From the NCBI RefSeq assembly GCF_034653275.1, contig NZ_JAYEES010000003.1:1302001-1366000 (forward strand): 64,000 bases of DNA. The letters run 5' to 3'. Below the pieces are notes generated by a model that was not told where the DNA came from, did no database searches, and worked only from the letters and a program-made list of their open reading frames with translations. This document shows positions 1 to 9,272 of the stretch, one piece after another. Numbering within the stretch: the stretch's first letter is position 1; the number at the start of each line of letters is the position of its first letter. The translations under genes and the position numbers were made by a program. This DNA comes from Nitrospirillum sp034653275 (GTDB lineage Bacteria; Pseudomonadota; Alphaproteobacteria; Azospirillales; Azospirillaceae).

Positions 1-1330
1 CCAGGTCGCCTGGCCGCGCCATGTCGCGGATCATGGACGGCAGCGCCTCGGGCGAGGGCAGGGGCAGGGCGTGGCGGTGGCCGTGGGTGCGCAGGCCATC
101 GACCAACGCCTCCTTGGTGACGCCGGTGATGGGCGTCTCACCGGCGGCATAGACATCGGCGACGATGACGGCGTCGGCGTCGTTGAAGCAGGTGCAGAAT
201 TCCTCGAACAGGCTCTGCAGGCGGGTGTAGCGGTGGGGCTGGACCACGGCGATGGTGCGGCCGGTGCCGGCGGTGCGGGCGGCACTCAGCACGGCCGCGA
301 TCTCCACCGGGTGGTGGCCGTAGTCGTCGATGACGACGATGCCGTTGCTCTCGCCCGTCTTGGTGAAGCGGCGCTTCACGCCCGAGAACTTGGCCAGGCT
401 CTGGCGGATGCTGTCGTCGTTGATGCCCATGTTCAGGGCGACGGCGATGGCGGCCAAGGAGTTCTGCACGTTGTGCAGGCCGTACATGGGCAGGTGCAGG
501 CCGGTGATGGTCCGCTCCTCCCCCGCCACGCGGTCGGAGACGACGACATCGTAGAAGGCGCCCTGCACCGTGGTTTGCAGGTTGGCGGCGCGCAGGTCGG
601 CCTGGGGGTTGAAGCCGTAGGTGACGATGCGGCGGTCCACCCGGCTGATCAGGGCCTGCACCTCGGGATGGTCGATGCACAGGGCCGCGAAGCCGTAGAA
701 CGGGATGTTCTGCACGAACTGGTCGAAGGCCTCGCGCGCCTTGTCGAAGGTGCCGTAGAAGTCCAGGTGCTCGGGATCGATGTTGGTGACCACGGCGATG
801 GTGGACGGCAGCTTGGTGAAGGTGCCGTCGCTCTCATCCGCCTCGACCACCATCCAGTCGCCGGAGCCCAGCTTGGCGTTGGTCCCCAGGGCGTTGATGA
901 TACCGCCGTTGATGATGGTGGGGTCGAAGCCGGCGCCGTCCAGCAGGGCCGACACCAGCGAGGTGGTGGTGGTCTTGCCGTGCGTGCCGGCGATGGCCAC
1001 CGACCACTTCAGGCGCATCAGTTCCGCCAGCATCTCGGCGCGCCGCACCACGGGGATCAGCGCCGCGCGGGCGGCCATGACCTCGGGGTTGTCGCGCTTC
1101 ACGGCGGAGGAGATGCAGACGACGGCGGCGTCGCCCAAATTCTCCGCCCGCTGGCCGATGGACACGGGAATGCCCAGGTCGCGCAGGCGTTTGACGTTGT
1201 AATTGTCGGCCAGGTCGCTGCCCTGGACGGAATAGCCCAGGTTGTGCAGCACCTCGGCGATGCCGGACATGCCGATGCCGCCGATGCCCACGAAATGAAT
1301 GGTGCCGATGGACAGGGGCATCGCCCTCAT
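1..1330 (-). CDS. murC: UDP-N-acetylmuramate--L-alanine ligase MurC (3' end beyond window)
   Basis: Cytoplasmic Mur ligase that adds L-alanine to UDP-MurNAc using ATP, the first step of stem-peptide synthesis. The visible 443 codons start at an ATG at 1330. They show the N-terminal nucleotide-binding motif GIGGIGMSG (about residues 16-23), the ATP P-loop GTHGKTTTT (about 115-123), and a DYGHHP motif of the C-terminal half. The reading frame is open to the window edge, so only a few tens of C-terminal residues are missing. It is the last visible gene of the division cluster, about 105 bp after murG. Family identity is secure; the truncation is purely a window effect. Confidence 0.96.
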   Translation of the reverse strand, partial: MRAMPLSIGTIHFVGIGGIGMSGIAEVLHNLGYSVQGSDLADNYNVKRLRDLGIPVSIGQRAENLGDAAVVCISSAVKRDNPEVMAARAALIPVVRRAEMLAELMRLKWSVAIAGTHGKTTTTSLVSALLDGAGFDPTIINGGIINALGTNAKLGSGDWMVVEADESDGTFTKLPSTIAVVTNIDPEHLDFYGTFDKAREAFDQFVQNIPFYGFAALCIDHPEVQALISRVDRRIVTYGFNPQADLRAANLQTTVQGAFYDVVVSDRVAGEERTITGLHLPMYGLHNVQNSLAAIAVALNMGINDDSIRQSLAKFSGVKRRFTKTGESNGIVVIDDYGHHPVEIAAVLSAARTAGTGRTIAVVQPHRYTRLQSLFEEFCTCFNDADAVIVADVYAAGETPITGVTKEALVDGLRTHGHRHALPLPSPEALPSMIRDMARPGDL

Positions 1331-1435
1331 TGGCCGTCTCCGCTGCGATAGGGGGATTGCGCGCGGGTCCAGCCCGCGGCGGCGGGACCATAGGCGAAGG
1401 GCGACACCGGGGGAAGCCTGTCTTATGAGGGGTGC

Positions 1436-2542
1436 TCATGCGGCGGCCCTCCCGCCACGGGCGACGTCCAGCACCGCGTCGGCCAGGCGCGCGGCCGCGT
1501 CCGGAATGGCGAAGGAGCGGGAACCGGCGGCCGCCAGGATCAGCGGCGCCGGGTCGTCCAGGAAGGCCGCCAGGCGCTCGGCCAGGGCCTCGGCGGTGAA
1601 TTGGGCGTGCGGCACCAGCCAGGCGCCGCCGGCCTCGACCAAGGCCTTGGCGTTGGCGGTCTGGTGGTCGTCCATGGCCTGCGGATAGGGCACCAGGATG
1701 GCGGGTCGGCCGGCAACGGCCAATTCCGCCACCGTTCCGGCACCGGAACGACATATGGCCAGGTGGCAGGCGTCCAGCCGGCCGGCCATATCGCGGAAGA
1801 AGGGGGCCAGTTCCACGTCGACGCCCAGGCCGGCGTACCCCTCCCGCGCCTGCTCCATGGTCTCCGGCCGGGCCTGCTGCTTGATGCTCAGGCGCAGGCG
1901 GTGCTCTGGCGACAGGCGGGCGACGGCGGCGGGCAGGATGGTGCTGAAGACGGAGGCGCCCTGGCTGCCCCCCGTCACCAGGACGGACAGGGTGCCGGTG
2001 GGGGCGATGTAGGGCCGGTTGGCCAGGTCCAGGATGGCGGGGCGCACGGGGTTGCCGGTGCGCACGCTGGCCACGTGGCGGGGCAGGCCGCTGACCTGGG
2101 GGAAGGAGGTGGCGATCAGCCGCGCGCCGCCGGCCAGCATCTTGTTGGCCCGGCCCATCACGGCGTTCTGCTCATGCACCACCACGGGGATGCCCAGGCG
2201 CTGCGCCGCGAACACCGTGGGGACGGAGGGGTAGCCGCCGAAGCCCACCACCACGGCGGGCTTCAGATCCTTCAGGATGCGGCGGGCCTGCATCGTGCCG
2301 GCCAACAGGGACAGGGCCGTGCGCGCCTTGGACACCAGTCCCCGGCCGGGCGTGCCGGCGCTGACCCGGTGCACCGGGATGTCGGACAGGCCCTCGCCGA
2401 AGGCGTGGCCGCGGGTGTCGGTCACCAGCACGACGGGCAGGCCCCGGGCCCGCAGGGTGCGGGCCAGCGCCTCCGCCGGGAACAGGTGGCCGCCGGTGCC
2501 GCCGGCCGCCAGGACGATAGTGCCCATGGGGGAAGCGGTCAC
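1436..2542 (-). CDS. murG: UDP-N-acetylglucosamine--lipid I GlcNAc transferase MurG
   Basis: Membrane-associated GT28 enzyme that transfers GlcNAc to lipid I, making lipid II. The GGTGGH loop lies near residues 14-19. VVGFGGYPS, the second-domain loop VTGGSQGA, and the UDP-GlcNAc site CRSGAGTVAEL follow in family order. The preferred start is a GTG at 2542, whose GTGA overlaps the ftsW stop, giving 368 residues. An in-frame ATG at 2527 is the alternative and loses only five residues. Longer open frame upstream of 2542 is antisense-type read-through of ftsW and is not part of the gene. Confidence 0.96.
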   Translation of the reverse strand: MTASPMGTIVLAAGGTGGHLFPAEALARTLRARGLPVVLVTDTRGHAFGEGLSDIPVHRVSAGTPGRGLVSKARTALSLLAGTMQARRILKDLKPAVVVGFGGYPSVPTVFAAQRLGIPVVVHEQNAVMGRANKMLAGGARLIATSFPQVSGLPRHVASVRTGNPVRPAILDLANRPYIAPTGTLSVLVTGGSQGASVFSTILPAAVARLSPEHRLRLSIKQQARPETMEQAREGYAGLGVDVELAPFFRDMAGRLDACHLAICRSGAGTVAELAVAGRPAILVPYPQAMDDHQTANAKALVEAGGAWLVPHAQFTAEALAERLAAFLDDPAPLILAAAGSRSFAIPDAAARLADAVLDVARGGRAAA

Positions 2543-3663
2543 GGTAGGTCCCCCTGGCCGAAGCGCTTGCGGGTCAGGGCCAGCAGCATGCCGACGCCGA
2601 TGCCCAGCGCGATCAGGGACGAACCGCCATAGCTGATGAAGGGCAGGGTCATGCCCTTGGTCGGCATCATGTGCAGGCTGGAGGCCATGTTGATGCAGGC
2701 CTGCAGGCCGAACTGCATGGCCAGGCCGGCCGAGCCCAGCATGACGAACAGGCTCTGCTCGCCGTACGCCCGGGCGAAGCTGCGCATCACGACCACGCCG
2801 AACAGCAGCACGATGAACAGGCACCACAGCATGCCCAGCTCCTCCCCCGCCACGGCGAAGATGAAGTCGGCATGGGCGTCGGGAATGGTCATCTTGACGG
2901 TGCCCTGGCCGGGGCCGGTGCCCCACAGGCCGCCGTGCTGGAAGGCGTCCAGCGCGCGCTGGACCTGGTAGTTGTCGCCGGCGGCGGGATCCAGGAAGCG
3001 GTTCACGCGGCTTTGCACGTGCGGGAACAGGAAATAGGCGCCGACCAGGCCGGACAGGCCGCAGACCACCAGCACCGCCACCAGCAGGATGGGCAGGCCG
3101 GCGATGAAGAACTGGCCGAACCATACGGCGCTGACCACGAAGGTCATGCCCAGGTCGGGCTGCATCAGCAGCAAGGCGACGATCATCAGGTAGAAGACAA
3201 TGCAGACGCCGAAGTAGACCACGTTGTTGGTGTGCCGGGCCTGGGCGAACAGCCAGGCGGCGACCACGGCGAAGGCCGGCTTGATGAATTCCGAGGGCTG
3301 GACGGACAGGCCGGGCAGGTGGATCCAGCGCGTGGCGCCCTTGATCTGCACGCCCGACACCAGGGTCAGGGCCACACCCACCAGCGACAGCAGGAACATG
3401 ATCATGGCCATGCGCCGCACACCCTTGGGCGACAGCAGCGACACGCCCACCATGACGATCAGGGTGGGGATCAGCATCATCACGTGATGCTGGATGAAGT
3501 GGAAGTTATCCAGGCCGATACGCTCCGCCACCGGCGGGCTGGCGGCCTGGATCAGCACCACGCCGATGGTGGCGATGAGGAAGACGGTGGCCAGGGTCCA
3601 GCGGTCGACGGTCCACCACCAGCGGCCGATGACGGATTGGTCGGTACGCGACAGCGTGATCAT
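2539..3663 (-). CDS. ftsW: SEDS peptidoglycan glycosyltransferase FtsW
   Basis: Polytopic septal SEDS protein that polymerises lipid II glycan strands together with FtsI at the divisome. The 374 residues contain about ten hydrophobic segments. Typical FtsW/RodA landmarks are present: QPSEFIKPAF, MQPDLGMTFV, and the C-terminal MLPTKGMTLPFISYGGSS-like segment (here MPTKGMTLPFISYGG). Start ATG at 3663 gives an ATGA overlap with the murD stop. The 3' end overlaps the murG GTG start. Position between murD and murG is the standard dcw order, which separates FtsW from the paralogue RodA. Confidence 0.96.
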   Translation of the reverse strand: MITLSRTDQSVIGRWWWTVDRWTLATVFLIATIGVVLIQAASPPVAERIGLDNFHFIQHHVMMLIPTLIVMVGVSLLSPKGVRRMAMIMFLLSLVGVALTLVSGVQIKGATRWIHLPGLSVQPSEFIKPAFAVVAAWLFAQARHTNNVVYFGVCIVFYLMIVALLLMQPDLGMTFVVSAVWFGQFFIAGLPILLVAVLVVCGLSGLVGAYFLFPHVQSRVNRFLDPAAGDNYQVQRALDAFQHGGLWGTGPGQGTVKMTIPDAHADFIFAVAGEELGMLWCLFIVLLFGVVVMRSFARAYGEQSLFVMLGSAGLAMQFGLQACINMASSLHMMPTKGMTLPFISYGGSSLIALGIGVGMLLALTRKRFGQGDLP

Positions 3664-5072
3664 GACGCCCCGTCCTTTCCGGTTTCCAACTGGCGCACGA
3701 TGCGGACGAAGGCGTCGCCCCGCACTTCGAAATTGGGATACTGGTCGAAGCTGGCGCAGGCGGGCGACAGCAGCACCGTGCCGCCGCCGGCTTCTTTCGC
3801 CATCGCGTAGGCGGCCGGTACCGCCTGGTCCAGGGTGCCGTAGCGGCCGTAGCTGACCTTGCCCTCCAGCCAGGGGGCGAATTCCTCCGTCGCCTCGCCG
3901 ATCAGGAAGGCGTGGCGCACCCGGCCCATGAAGGGTTCCAGGCCGCTGAGCCCACCCTCCTTGGCCTTGCCGCCCACGATCCAGTACATGTCCTCGTAGC
4001 AGCCCAGGGCCTTGGACGCCGCGTCGGCGTTGGTGGCCTTGCTGTCGTTGACGAAGCGGATGCCGTCGATGGTGGCGATGGCCTGCTGGCGGTGGGCCAG
4101 GCCGGGGAAGGCGCGCATGGCCTCGGCGATCACTTCGGGCGCCACGCCCACGGCGAGGGTGGCGGCGTAGGCGGCGCAGGCGTTCTGCCAGTTGTGGCGG
4201 CCGGGCAAGGCCGCGCACCGGCGCAGGTCGACCACGGCCAGGGCCTGGCCCTCGGTATCGTCCACCAGCACGCCATCGGCGGCGTGGACACCGCCCGGCA
4301 CCGGGCGTTCCGAGGAGATGCGGATGACCCTGCGCCCGCCCTCTGCTTCCAGGCTGTCGGCCATGGCGGCGGTGTTGGGCTCGTCCACGCCCAGGATGGC
4401 GACGGGCGGGGCCTTCGACGGGTCGCGGGCGCCCGGCTGGAAGATCAGGCGCTTGGCGGCGATGTAGCCGTCCATGCCGCCGTGGCGGTCCAGGTGGTCG
4501 GGCGTGATGTTCAGCAGTACGGCGGCATCGAAGCCCAGGGAGGGCGTCAGCTCCAGCTGGTAGCTGGACATTTCAAGGACGTACACGTCGCCCTCGCCCA
4601 GCGCCGGGAAGGTCAGGACGGGGATGCCCAGGTTGCCGCCCACGGCCAGGGTGCGGCCAGCATGGGCCAGGATGTGCCCGGTCAGGGCGGTGGTGGTGGA
4701 TTTTCCGTTGGTGCCGGTGATGCCGATGTAGGCGGCGTCCGGTTGGGCCAGACGCAGCAGTTCCACATCGCCGATGATGGGCACACCCGCATCCTTGGCC
4801 CGGGCCGCCACCGGGTGCGGCGCCGGGAAGGTGTGGGGAATGCCGGGCGACAACACCAGGGCGGCGACCCCGGCCAGATCGGCCTCATGCAGGTTGGTCA
4901 GTGGGATGCCGGCGGCCTCCGCCGCCTTCTGGCCTCCGGCGCCGTCGTCCCAGGCCAGGACCTCAGCCCCGCTGGCGGCCAGCACGCGCGCCGCCGCCAG
5001 GCCGGACCGCGCCAAGCCCATCACCGCCACGCGGCGGCCTTTGAGGGAGGGAAGGAGGATGGGCTGGGACAT
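3660..5072 (-). CDS. murD: UDP-N-acetylmuramoylalanine--D-glutamate ligase MurD
   Basis: Cytoplasmic Mur ligase adding D-glutamate to UDP-MurNAc-L-Ala. The 470-residue product has an N-terminal Rossmann-like motif (VMGLARSGLAAAR), the P-loop GTNGKSTTT at about 120-128, NITPDHLDRH of the central domain, and the C-terminal DSKATNADA motif. Length is normal for alphaproteobacterial MurD. It follows mraY by 9 bp and overlaps ftsW by 4 bp, implying translational coupling in one operon. Confidence 0.97.
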   Translation of the reverse strand: MSQPILLPSLKGRRVAVMGLARSGLAAARVLAASGAEVLAWDDGAGGQKAAEAAGIPLTNLHEADLAGVAALVLSPGIPHTFPAPHPVAARAKDAGVPIIGDVELLRLAQPDAAYIGITGTNGKSTTTALTGHILAHAGRTLAVGGNLGIPVLTFPALGEGDVYVLEMSSYQLELTPSLGFDAAVLLNITPDHLDRHGGMDGYIAAKRLIFQPGARDPSKAPPVAILGVDEPNTAAMADSLEAEGGRRVIRISSERPVPGGVHAADGVLVDDTEGQALAVVDLRRCAALPGRHNWQNACAAYAATLAVGVAPEVIAEAMRAFPGLAHRQQAIATIDGIRFVNDSKATNADAASKALGCYEDMYWIVGGKAKEGGLSGLEPFMGRVRHAFLIGEATEEFAPWLEGKVSYGRYGTLDQAVPAAYAMAKEAGGGTVLLSPACASFDQYPNFEVRGDAFVRIVRQLETGKDGAS

Positions 5073-5081
5073 GGGCGGGGC

Positions 5082-6167
5082 TTAACGCAGCTTCAGGGTG
5101 GACAGGCCGGCCAGGGCCAGGATGACGGCGATGATCCAGAAACGGATGACGACGGTGGGCTCGGACCAGCCCTTCTTTTCGAAGTGGTGGTGCAGCGGCG
5201 CCATGCGGAACACCCGCTTGCCCGTCATCTTGAAGCTGGCGACCTGCACGATGACCGATACGGTTTCCAGCACGAACAGGCCGCCGATGATGGCCAGCAC
5301 CAGCTCATGCTTGGTGATGACGGCGACGGTGCCCAAGGCACCACCCATGGCCAGCGAGCCGGTGTCGCCCATGAACACCATGGCCGGCGGCGCGTTGAAC
5401 CACAGGAAGCCCAGGCCGGCGCCCACCAGGGCGCCGCAGAACACCGCCAGCTCACCCGTGCCGGGCACGTGGTGGATCTGCAGGTAGTTGGCGAAGACGG
5501 CGTTGCCCGAGAGGTAGGCGATCAGGCCGAAGCTGGCGGCGGCGATCATGATGGGCACGATGGCCAGGCCGTCCAGGCCGTCCGTCAGGTTCACCGAATG
5601 GCTGGATCCCACGATGACGAACACGGCCCAGGGCCCGAACAGGAAGCCCAGGGGGATCAGCACGTCCTTCAGGAAGGGCACGGCCAGGCTGGTGTCCAGC
5701 GGGCTCTGCGCCACATGCAGGTACCAGGCGGTGGCGACACCGGAGACAGCGATCATCGCCACCATCTTGCCCCGGCCCGACAGGCCCTTGGTGTTGCGCT
5801 TGGTCAGCTTCAGGAAATCGTCGCCGAAGCCGACCAGGCCGAAGCCCACCGTCACCAGCAGCACGATCCAGGTGTAGGCGTTGGTCACGTCCACCCACAG
5901 CACGGTGGAGATCAGGACCGAGATCATGATCATCAGGCCGCCCATGGTGGGCGTGCCCTTCTTCTTCAGGTGCGTCTCCGGCCCGTCGGTGCGGATGGGC
6001 TGCCCCGATCCCTGCATGGACTTCAGCCAGCGGATGACGCCCGGGCCGATGACGAAGCTGATGATCAGTGCCGTCAGCATGGCCCCGCCCGTCCGGAACG
6101 TGATGTACCGGAACAGGTTGAATAGCTGGAAGTCGTCGGCCAGCGGGAACAGCAGATTGAACAACAT
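5082..6167 (-). CDS. mraY: Phospho-N-acetylmuramoyl-pentapeptide transferase MraY
   Basis: Integral membrane enzyme that moves phospho-MurNAc-pentapeptide from UDP to undecaprenyl phosphate, forming lipid I. The 361 residues have about ten membrane segments. They carry the diagnostic cytoplasmic motifs GTPTMGGLM, NLTDGLDGLA (catalytic aspartates), FMGDTGSLAMGG and PLHHHFEKKGW. Length and motif order match the family exactly. It sits 10 bp downstream of murF and 9 bp upstream of murD. Confidence 0.97.
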   Translation of the reverse strand: MLFNLLFPLADDFQLFNLFRYITFRTGGAMLTALIISFVIGPGVIRWLKSMQGSGQPIRTDGPETHLKKKGTPTMGGLMIMISVLISTVLWVDVTNAYTWIVLLVTVGFGLVGFGDDFLKLTKRNTKGLSGRGKMVAMIAVSGVATAWYLHVAQSPLDTSLAVPFLKDVLIPLGFLFGPWAVFVIVGSSHSVNLTDGLDGLAIVPIMIAAASFGLIAYLSGNAVFANYLQIHHVPGTGELAVFCGALVGAGLGFLWFNAPPAMVFMGDTGSLAMGGALGTVAVITKHELVLAIIGGLFVLETVSVIVQVASFKMTGKRVFRMAPLHHHFEKKGWSEPTVVIRFWIIAVILALAGLSTLKLR

Positions 6168-6177
6168 GGGACGGGTC

Positions 6178-7647
6178 TTAGCTCCCGGAGACGGCGGCGG
6201 AGGAGGAAGAGGGGGTAGGATGGTCCAGGGCCTTCAGGGCGTCGACCACCAGCGCCATCCGGCTGCCGGCGGATCCCTTGACCATGACGATGTCGTTGGC
6301 GCGCACGGCCGCGCCCACCAGGGGCGCCAGCTCGGCGCTGGTGTCGGCGTGGGCGCCCCGGCGCTCAGACGGTAGGCGGTCGAACAGATGGCGCATGTGG
6401 GGGCCGCAGGTGAAGACCAGGTGCACGTCGGCGGCCACCAGCGCGTCGGCCAGGCCGGCGTGCAGCCTGGGGGAGTCCGCGCCTAGTTCCAGCATGTCGC
6501 CCAGCACCGCCACGCGGCGGCCGCCCGGGCCCGGCTGTGTATGGCCCAGCACGTCGGCGGAGGCCGCCACCGACACGGGGCTGGCGTTGTAGCTTTCGTC
6601 GATCAGGGTCAGGCTGCCGCCACCATGGGGATGGGTGGGCAGAGGCACGGTTTGGCGCACGCCCCGGCCCTTGACGGGCGCCAGGGTGGCCAGGGCCTGG
6701 GCGGCGGTGGCGATGTCGCCGCCCGCGGCCGACACGGCCAGCAGCACGGCCAGGCTGTTCAGCGCCTGGTGGCGGCCGGGCACGGCCAGGGTGTAGCGGA
6801 TGACCTGGTCCTGGATCTCGGCCGTCACGTCGCTGCCGGTCTGGCCCAGATCCAGGTCGATCAGGCGGGCGTCCGCCCCGGCGGTGGCGCCGAAGCTCAA
6901 CACGTGGCCGATGCCTTGGGTGCGGGCGGCGGCAAGCAGGCGGGCGTATTGCGGATTGTCCCGGTTCAGGATGGCCGTGCCCTGGCGGGACATGCCCTCG
7001 AAAATCTCGGCCTTGGCGTCGGCGATGCCCTCGATGGAGGCGAAGAACTCCAGGTGCACCGCCTCCACCGTGGTGATGATGGCGATGTCCGGCCGCGCCA
7101 TGCGCGACAGGGGACCGATCTCACCCGCGTGGTTCATGCCCATCTCGAACACGCCATAGCGCGCATCGGCCGGCAGGCTGGCCAGCGACAGGGGCAGGCC
7201 CAGGTGGTTGTTCAGGTTGCCTTCGGTGGCGAAGGTGGGGCCCAGGGCGCCCAGCGCCGCGCGCAGGAATTCCTTGGTGCTGGTCTTGCCGACGGACCCG
7301 GTGACGGCGATGACCTTGGCGGCGGTGTTCAGCCGCGCCACCCGCGCCAAATCCTCCAGGGCCGCCTGGGTGTCCTCGACCACCAGCAGGGGCGCGTCGG
7401 CGGCGATGCCGTCCGGCACGTGGCCCACCAGGCAGGCGGCGGCCCCGCGCTGCAAGGCCATCTCGACAAAGGCGTGGCCGTCGAAATTGGGGCCCTTCAG
7501 CACCACGAACAGGTCACCGGGGTTCAGGGTGCGGGTGTTGATGGAAATGCCGGTGGCGGCCCAATCGGCCCCCTGCACGCGGCCGTTCGCGGCGGCGGCG
7601 GCATCGGCCGCCGTCCACAGCACGTTCCTGGTCGGGGTCGCGGTCAT
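6178..7647 (-). CDS. murF: UDP-N-acetylmuramoyl-tripeptide--D-alanyl-D-alanine ligase MurF
   Basis: Cytoplasmic Mur ligase adding the D-Ala-D-Ala dipeptide to the UDP-MurNAc tripeptide. The 489-residue protein shows the P-loop VTGSVGKTSTKEF (about 117-129), the MGMNHAGEI motif of the central domain, and DESYNASP in the C-terminal domain. The N-terminal domain carries ISINTRTLNPGDLF, typical of MurE/MurF substrate-binding domains. The ATG at 7647 overlaps the murE stop by 4 bp (ATGA). The C-terminus ends in a short Ser/Ala-rich tail. Confidence 0.97.
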   Translation of the reverse strand: MTATPTRNVLWTAADAAAAANGRVQGADWAATGISINTRTLNPGDLFVVLKGPNFDGHAFVEMALQRGAAACLVGHVPDGIAADAPLLVVEDTQAALEDLARVARLNTAAKVIAVTGSVGKTSTKEFLRAALGALGPTFATEGNLNNHLGLPLSLASLPADARYGVFEMGMNHAGEIGPLSRMARPDIAIITTVEAVHLEFFASIEGIADAKAEIFEGMSRQGTAILNRDNPQYARLLAAARTQGIGHVLSFGATAGADARLIDLDLGQTGSDVTAEIQDQVIRYTLAVPGRHQALNSLAVLLAVSAAGGDIATAAQALATLAPVKGRGVRQTVPLPTHPHGGGSLTLIDESYNASPVSVAASADVLGHTQPGPGGRRVAVLGDMLELGADSPRLHAGLADALVAADVHLVFTCGPHMRHLFDRLPSERRGAHADTSAELAPLVGAAVRANDIVMVKGSAGSRMALVVDALKALDHPTPSSSSAAVSGS

Positions 7648-9167
7648 GCCGTCCCTCCCGACATCCCATTGGCCGACATCCCGCTGGCCGGCATCCCACT
7701 GGCCAAGCCCAGCACGCCGCGGGCGACGGCGGCGTCGTCGAAGGGACGCACCTCCTTACCCACGATCTGGCCCTGCTCATGCCCCTTGCCGGCGATGACC
7801 AGCACGTCGCCGGCCTTCAGGTCCCCGATGGCCAGCGCGATGGCGGCGGCGCGGTCGTCCACCTCGGTGGCGCCGGGGCAGCCGGCCAGCACTTCCGCCC
7901 GGATGGCGCCGGGGATCTCGGTGCGCGGGTTGTCGTCGGTGACGATGACGCGGTCGGCCAGGCGGGCGGCGATGGCGCCCATCATAGGACGCTTGCCCCG
8001 GTCGCGGTCGCCGCCACAGCCGAAGACGACGGAAAGGCGGCCCTCGGCATGGGGCCGCAGGCTGTTCAGCACCGTCTCCAGCCCGTCGGGCGTGTGGGCG
8101 TAGTCGACATAGATGGCGGCGCCGTTGTCCAGCGTCGCCACCAGTTCCAGCCGGCCGCGCACGCCATCCAGCTGTGACAGCAGCCCGGCGGCGGCCTGTG
8201 GTTCCGCCCCGCTGCCGATGACCATGCCCAGCGCGCACAGGGCGTTCCACACCTGGAAGCGGCCGACCAGCGGCAGGACGATGTCGTGGCGGGCGCCCAT
8301 GACCTCCAGGGTCAGGGCCTGGCCTTGGGGCAGGGGACGCAGGGCCTTCACCGCCAGGTCGCGCCCCTGCTCGCCAAAGCCGATCAGGGTCTGCTTGCGG
8401 GCGCGCACCAGGTCGGCCAGGGCCTGGAATTCGGGGATGTCGGCATTCACCACGGCCGTGGCCCCGCGCGGCATCACCCGGTCGAACAGCATGGCCTTGG
8501 CCTTGAAGTAGGCCTCCATGGTGCCGTGGTAATCCAAATGGTCGCGGGTCAGGTTGGTGAAGCCGCCCACGGTGACCAGCACGCCGTCCAGGCGGAACTG
8601 GTCCAGGCCGTGGCTGCTGGCCTCCATCGCCAGGTGGGTGACGCCGCCCTCGGCCAGGCGCGACAGCGTGCTGTGCAGCGCCACCGGGTCGGGCGTGGTC
8701 AGGCTGTCCTCACGCGGGAAGCCGGGGGCGATCAGGCCCAGGGTGCCCATGGCGCCGGCCTGGTACCCCTGCAGGGACCACATTTGGCGGGTGAACTGCG
8801 CGGTGGAGGTCTTGCCATTGGTGCCGGTGACGGCGGCGATGGTGGCGGGCTGGCGCTTGTAGAAGGCGGCCGCCAGCAGGGCGAAGCGCCGCCGGGGATT
8901 GGCGTCCTCGATCAGGCTGACGGGATGAGGCAGGTTTTCAGGCAGCGTGGTTCCCTTGGGCGCCAGCACGGCCACGGCGCCGGCGGCCACCGCCTGGGGA
9001 ATGAAGTCCCGCCCGTCGCGGGCGCTGCCCGGCATGGCGGCAAAGAGCATGCCCGGCTTGACCGCGCGGCTGTCCGCGGTCAGGCCGGTGATCTCGGGGT
9101 CCCGTTCCAGGGCCAGCGCCGATACGGCGATTTCGGTGCGCGATGCCATCAGATCGGTCAGACGCAA
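7644..9167 (-). CDS. murE: UDP-MurNAc-L-Ala-D-Glu--meso-diaminopimelate ligase MurE
   Basis: Cytoplasmic Mur ligase adding the third stem residue. The P-loop VTGTNGKTSTAQF lies near 115-127. The DDNPRTE segment contains the DNPR motif that in characterised MurE enzymes selects meso-diaminopimelate, so a Gram-negative A1-gamma wall is expected. Start ATG at 9167 leaves about 105 bp to ftsI upstream, and the 3' end overlaps murF by 4 bp. The protein is 507 residues. The last residues form an unusual five-residue repeat (ASGMP, ASGMS, ANGMS) encoded by a 15-bp tandem repeat, listed separately. Confidence 0.97.
   Translation of the reverse strand: MRLTDLMASRTEIAVSALALERDPEITGLTADSRAVKPGMLFAAMPGSARDGRDFIPQAVAAGAVAVLAPKGTTLPENLPHPVSLIEDANPRRRFALLAAAFYKRQPATIAAVTGTNGKTSTAQFTRQMWSLQGYQAGAMGTLGLIAPGFPREDSLTTPDPVALHSTLSRLAEGGVTHLAMEASSHGLDQFRLDGVLVTVGGFTNLTRDHLDYHGTMEAYFKAKAMLFDRVMPRGATAVVNADIPEFQALADLVRARKQTLIGFGEQGRDLAVKALRPLPQGQALTLEVMGARHDIVLPLVGRFQVWNALCALGMVIGSGAEPQAAAGLLSQLDGVRGRLELVATLDNGAAIYVDYAHTPDGLETVLNSLRPHAEGRLSVVFGCGGDRDRGKRPMMGAIAARLADRVIVTDDNPRTEIPGAIRAEVLAGCPGATEVDDRAAAIALAIGDLKAGDVLVIAGKGHEQGQIVGKEVRPFDDAAVARGVLGLASGMPASGMSANGMSGGTA
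7660..7704. repeat. 15-bp tandem repeat, three copies, at the murE 3' end
   Basis: Three adjacent 15-bp units begin at 7660, 7675 and 7690. Each is a variant of GACATCCCATTGGCC read on the plus strand. Read in the murE frame they encode ASGMP/ASGMS/ANGMS close to the C-terminus. The unit is a multiple of three, so copy-number change would keep the frame. Confidence 0.85.
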
Positions 9168-9272
9168 GGGTCCCTCTCACACGTGATGCCGGGGCGGGTT
9201 GATAGCGCGCGGCCCGGCATCGGTCGACCCCCACCTTACGGTGCCCTGTCGTGTGGGTTTCAGGGGGGGTGG

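Noticed and set aside
71..1351. Long plus-strand frame opposite murC
   Set aside because: Antisense shadow of a clear MurC frame; Gly/Ala/His/Val-rich with no motif.
3912..6125. 737-codon plus-strand frame opposite murD and mraY
   Set aside because: Low-complexity antisense translation of high-GC coding DNA. It spans two genuine genes on the other strand.
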